Below are positions 61,286 through 64,000 of a stretch of DNA of 64,000 nucleotides, one piece after another. Under the pieces are notes generated by a model. That model was given only the letters and a program-made list of their open reading frames with translations, was not told the DNA's origin and ran no database searches. The stretch is from NCBI RefSeq assembly GCF_028622115.1, contig NZ_CP097263.1, positions 4,526,001-4,590,000 on the forward strand, read 5' to 3'. Position numbers and translations under genes: made by a program. Source of the stretch: Kutzneria chonburiensis (GTDB taxonomy: Bacteria > Actinomycetota > Actinomycetes > Mycobacteriales > Pseudonocardiaceae). Within the stretch, counting starts at the first letter, position 1, and every line of letters begins with the position of its first letter.

Positions 61286-61960
61286 GTGACACCGGTGCTC
61301 GCGGGGCGGGGACTGACCAAACACTACGGCGGTGTGCACGCGCTGGACGGCGTGGACATCGGCATCGAGCCCGGCGAGGTGATCGCCGTGATCGGGCCGT
61401 CCGGCTCGGGCAAGACCAGCCTGCTGCACGTGCTGTCCGGGATCCTGCGGCCGGACGGCGGCGACGTGTTCCTGGACGGCCGATCGGTCGGCACGCTGTC
61501 CGAGACGGCCCGCAGCGAGCTGCGGCGGACCGCGTTCGGCTTCGTGTTCCAGTCCGGCATGCTGGTGGCCGAGCTGACTGCCGAGGAGAACGCCGCGCTG
61601 CCGCTGCTGCTGGCCGGTATGCCGCGTCAGCAGGCCGTGGCCAACGCCCGCGACTGGCTGCACAAGCTGGGGCTGGACGGGTTGGCCGGGCGGCGGCCGG
61701 GCGAGATGTCCGGCGGACAGGCGCAGCGGGTGGCCATCGCCCGGGCGTTGGCCCACCGGCCGCGGGTGATCTTCGCCGACGAGCCGACCGGTGCCCTGGA
61801 CACCCGTACCGGCCAGGACATGATGTCCGCCCTGCTGGCCTCCGCCGAGGAGACCGGGGCCGCCGTGGTCGTCGTGACGCATGACGCCGCCATTGCCGCC
61901 CGGGCCAAGCGCCGGGTGGAGCTGAGCGATGGTCGCATTGCTCAGGAGGTGTACGTATGA
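61286..61960 (+). CDS. ABC transporter ATP-binding protein (LolD/MacB type)
   Basis: 224 residues. Walker A GPSGSGKTS, signature MSGGQAQRVA, Walker B VIFADEPTGALD, switch His in VTHD. GTG 61286 has AGGAGG 5 bp upstream. The next gene starts 4 bp before its stop (ATGA), an FtsX-type permease, so this is a MacB/LolCDE-like or bacitracin-type system, often for peptide antibiotics or lipoprotein export. Confidence 0.93.
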   Translation: MTPVLAGRGLTKHYGGVHALDGVDIGIEPGEVIAVIGPSGSGKTSLLHVLSGILRPDGGDVFLDGRSVGTLSETARSELRRTAFGFVFQSGMLVAELTAEENAALPLLLAGMPRQQAVANARDWLHKLGLDGLAGRRPGEMSGGQAQRVAIARALAHRPRVIFADEPTGALDTRTGQDMMSALLASAEETGAAVVVVTHDAAIAARAKRRVELSDGRIAQEVYV

Positions 61961-64000
61961 GCGTCTTCCGTATCGCGTTTGCCGTGCTGCGCAACGACTC
62001 CCGTAGCCGGATCAGCACGGCGCTGGTGACGGTCGGCGTGGCCTTGGGCGTGTCCCTGGTGCTGTGGCTGGCTTCCGCGCCGCACGCGTTGCAGGAGCGG
62101 GCCGACCGGACTGCCTGGAGCAACGGCGACAACACGGTCAGCCAGACCGACAACCGGGCCCAGGTGGTGATGGCGACCAACCAGGACCAGTTCGACGGCA
62201 AGCTGATCCACCGGTACGACATCACCCGCGCGCACGTCGGCGGTTACGTCTCACTGCCGCCGGGAATCCGGGAATTCCCCGAGCCGGGCCAGGTTCTGCT
62301 GTCGCCGGCACTGGCCGCGCTGGTCAAGGCCAACCCGCCGGAGAAGCTCGGCGACCGGTTCCCCGGGCAGCTGGTCGACGAGATCGGCCCGCAGGCGCTG
62401 GAGTACCCGGACGAGCTGGTCGCGATCATCGGCCACGACGTGGGCACGGTCGACGGCTGGGCGCTGACCGGCCTCGGCGGCAAGGTCGGCTACGCCGCCG
62501 ACAACGCCGACATGCTGTACCTGCTGACCCGCATCGGCATGGTGGTGCTGATCGTGCCATGCCTGGTGCTGGTGGCCTCGGCCGCGCGGCTGACCGCGAC
62601 CCGCCGGGAGCGGCGGCTGGCGGCCCTGCGGTTGGCCGGCGCGTCCCCGACGCAGGTGATCGCCATGGCGGCGATCGAGACGGTGGTCGGGGCGGTGCTG
62701 GGCAGCGTGATCGCCGTACTGGCGGCCGAGCCGCTGAGCCATCTCACCGCGCAGATCCCGTGGGGCGGCGGGACTTGGCAGCCCGGCGACTTCACGTCCG
62801 GGCCGCTGTTCACCGCCTTCATCGCCGTGCTGGCGCCGGTGCTCGTGGTCGCCGCGGCGGTGCTGGGGCTGCGCCGCGTCGTCGCCAAGCCGCTGGGCGC
62901 GGCCACGGAGCAGACCCGGCGCAAGATCAGCCCGGCCCGGCTGCTCGGGCTGATCGTCGCCGGCGGCGTGTTCCTGCTGGGGACGACCATCGCGACCGGC
63001 CAGGTCGGTGGACGGGACCGGTTCACCGTGGTGCTGGTCGGGCTCGGGGCGGTCGGGATGGCGCTGGTGCTGGCCGGCCCGGTCGTGACGGCCTTGGTCG
63101 GACGGTATTTCGTGGCGCGGTGGCGTAAACCGTCCACGCTGCTGGCCGGGCGGCGGCTGCTGGGCGACCCGGTGGCGTCGTTCCGGGCCGCGGCCGGTGT
63201 CGTGGTGGCGGTGTTCGCCGGCTCGCTGGCCCTGACCATGCTGCCGGGGATCGAGGACCAGGTGCGGGTGTTCACCGGGCCGTGGAAGGACTCGGCCATC
63301 GTGGCCGACTCCGTCGGCCGGAACACCGACGTCATCGGGCAGCTGCGGGCCCGGCTGGCCGAGCACAAGCTGGACGCCGAGGTCGTCCCCCTGGTGGGTG
63401 GTTATCTGAAGTCCACTTCGGACGATTACCAGCCGAGCTACAAAGCCGTGATCGCGCCGTGCAAGGATGTCGCGAAAGTCCTGTCGGGACTGTCGGCAAG
63501 CGATTGCGTCGAAGGGCCGGCCGTGTACATGCCGCTGGGCTACCAGAGCTCCATGCACGACCTGGAGTTCGCGAAGGGCAATCGGAGTCCCAACGGTGAC
63601 GTGCCGGCGCCCGTGCGGCTGCCCGAGGACACTCCGCTGCACGCCATCGCCGGCGACGCCCAGATCATGGTCATCGACCCGGCCGTGTTCCCCGACCTGG
63701 CCGCGCAGCCGACCGGTGCCGCCACCACGACGACACCGTCCAATCGGGACGCCGTGTACACCGCGGTGGTGCGGCTGCTGCCGGATGTGCCGGTGGCGGA
63801 CAACATCCGGGACTCCAGCCACAGCGCCACGCTGATGGACGACCTGCGCCGGGCCACGGCCATCGGACTGGCACTGATGGCGTTGCTCAGCGGGGCCAGC
63901 GCGGCGGTGGCCGCGGCCGGCTCGGTGATCGACCGGCGACGGACGTTCGGCGCGTTGATCGCCGCCGGCACGCCCGTACGGGTGTTGGGGCGGGCGCTGC
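61957..64000 (+). CDS. FtsX-like ABC transporter permease (truncated by window end)
   Basis: 681 codons visible with no stop, so the 3' end lies beyond the window. One helix near the N-terminus (about 18-40), a soluble extracytoplasmic domain, FtsX-type core 1 (LLTRIGMVVLIVPCLVLVAS ... ATRRERRLAALRLAGASPTQV), further helices about 290-405, a second soluble domain and core 2 starting near 630 (RRATAIGLALMALLSGASA). ATG overlaps the ATPase stop with GGAGGT upstream. Divergent from the NarL-type two-component system, which probably controls it. Confidence 0.88.
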   Translation, partial: MSVFRIAFAVLRNDSRSRISTALVTVGVALGVSLVLWLASAPHALQERADRTAWSNGDNTVSQTDNRAQVVMATNQDQFDGKLIHRYDITRAHVGGYVSLPPGIREFPEPGQVLLSPALAALVKANPPEKLGDRFPGQLVDEIGPQALEYPDELVAIIGHDVGTVDGWALTGLGGKVGYAADNADMLYLLTRIGMVVLIVPCLVLVASAARLTATRRERRLAALRLAGASPTQVIAMAAIETVVGAVLGSVIAVLAAEPLSHLTAQIPWGGGTWQPGDFTSGPLFTAFIAVLAPVLVVAAAVLGLRRVVAKPLGAATEQTRRKISPARLLGLIVAGGVFLLGTTIATGQVGGRDRFTVVLVGLGAVGMALVLAGPVVTALVGRYFVARWRKPSTLLAGRRLLGDPVASFRAAAGVVVAVFAGSLALTMLPGIEDQVRVFTGPWKDSAIVADSVGRNTDVIGQLRARLAEHKLDAEVVPLVGGYLKSTSDDYQPSYKAVIAPCKDVAKVLSGLSASDCVEGPAVYMPLGYQSSMHDLEFAKGNRSPNGDVPAPVRLPEDTPLHAIAGDAQIMVIDPAVFPDLAAQPTGAATTTTPSNRDAVYTAVVRLLPDVPVADNIRDSSHSATLMDDLRRATAIGLALMALLSGASAAVAAAGSVIDRRRTFGALIAAGTPVRVLGRAL

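Overview
This 64 kb window is chromosomal DNA from a high-GC actinomycete, most likely of the Pseudonocardiales (Kutzneria/Amycolatopsis-like; this genus-level guess is inference). The basis is the high G+C, frequent GTG starts, many 4-bp ATGA/GTGA gene overlaps, an AfsR-type SARP regulator, and the actinobacterial glnX-glnH-pknG operon. I see no rRNA, tRNA, CRISPR array, transposase, integrase or phage capsid/terminase genes.

Layout, left to right. 1-1738: a polyamine operon (C-terminal part of an ornithine-type decarboxylase, speD, speE-like aminopropyltransferase). 1.8-8 kb: a membrane protein, a frameshifted MFS transporter divergent from a GlxA-type regulator, an SDR, a metal-type permease behind a G-tract palindrome, and a flavin monooxygenase. 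8-12 kb: a membrane redox cassette (DoxX-like protein, small membrane protein, an NDH-2-like flavoprotein with an extra membrane domain and a frameshift, and a duplicated membrane protein). 12-16.5 kb: pknG-glnH-glnX. 16.7-32.8 kb: PhzF-like isomerase, two GNATs, nagB with a DasR-like operator, an AfsR-like SARP, a methyltransferase/lipoprotein/GNAT operon, mmuM, an HtrA-like protease, small proteins, an ABC exporter and a large LAL-type LuxR regulator. 32.8-37 kb: secreted GH75 chitosanase, Nudix, a secreted unknown, a second GlxA-type regulator with an HD protein, and a frameshifted DUF1992 gene.

37-57 kb is an extracellular/cytoplasmic contractile injection system (eCIS) locus. It has a minus-strand operon of sheath, three tube-like proteins, small assembly proteins, a DUF4157 protein, LysM hub protein, spike, gp25, baseplate J, a tail I-like protein, and a collagen-like double zinc-ribbon membrane protein. 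A divergent plus-strand operon encodes a Pvc16-type cap protein, a PAAR tip, a papain-like candidate effector and one unknown protein. No AAA+ ATPase or tape-measure gene is visible. A two-block element (AAGGGCGA ... AAGGACGCCTGT) lies exactly 78 bp upstream of two outward-facing genes of the locus (38499 and 54756), suggesting co-regulation. Next door are a LuxR-type regulator with a degenerate receiver and an ECF sigma factor fused to a zinc-finger anti-sigma motif, a membrane span and an extracellular domain; both are candidates for control of the locus.

59.3-64 kb: a NarL-type two-component system divergent from an ABC transporter whose FtsX-like permease runs off the window. A 53-bp nested-palindrome repeat occurs three times, each time in the gap between convergent genes (11992, 24567, 34869). 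Three genes carry frameshifts located at G/C runs, which raises the question of sequencing error versus real decay.
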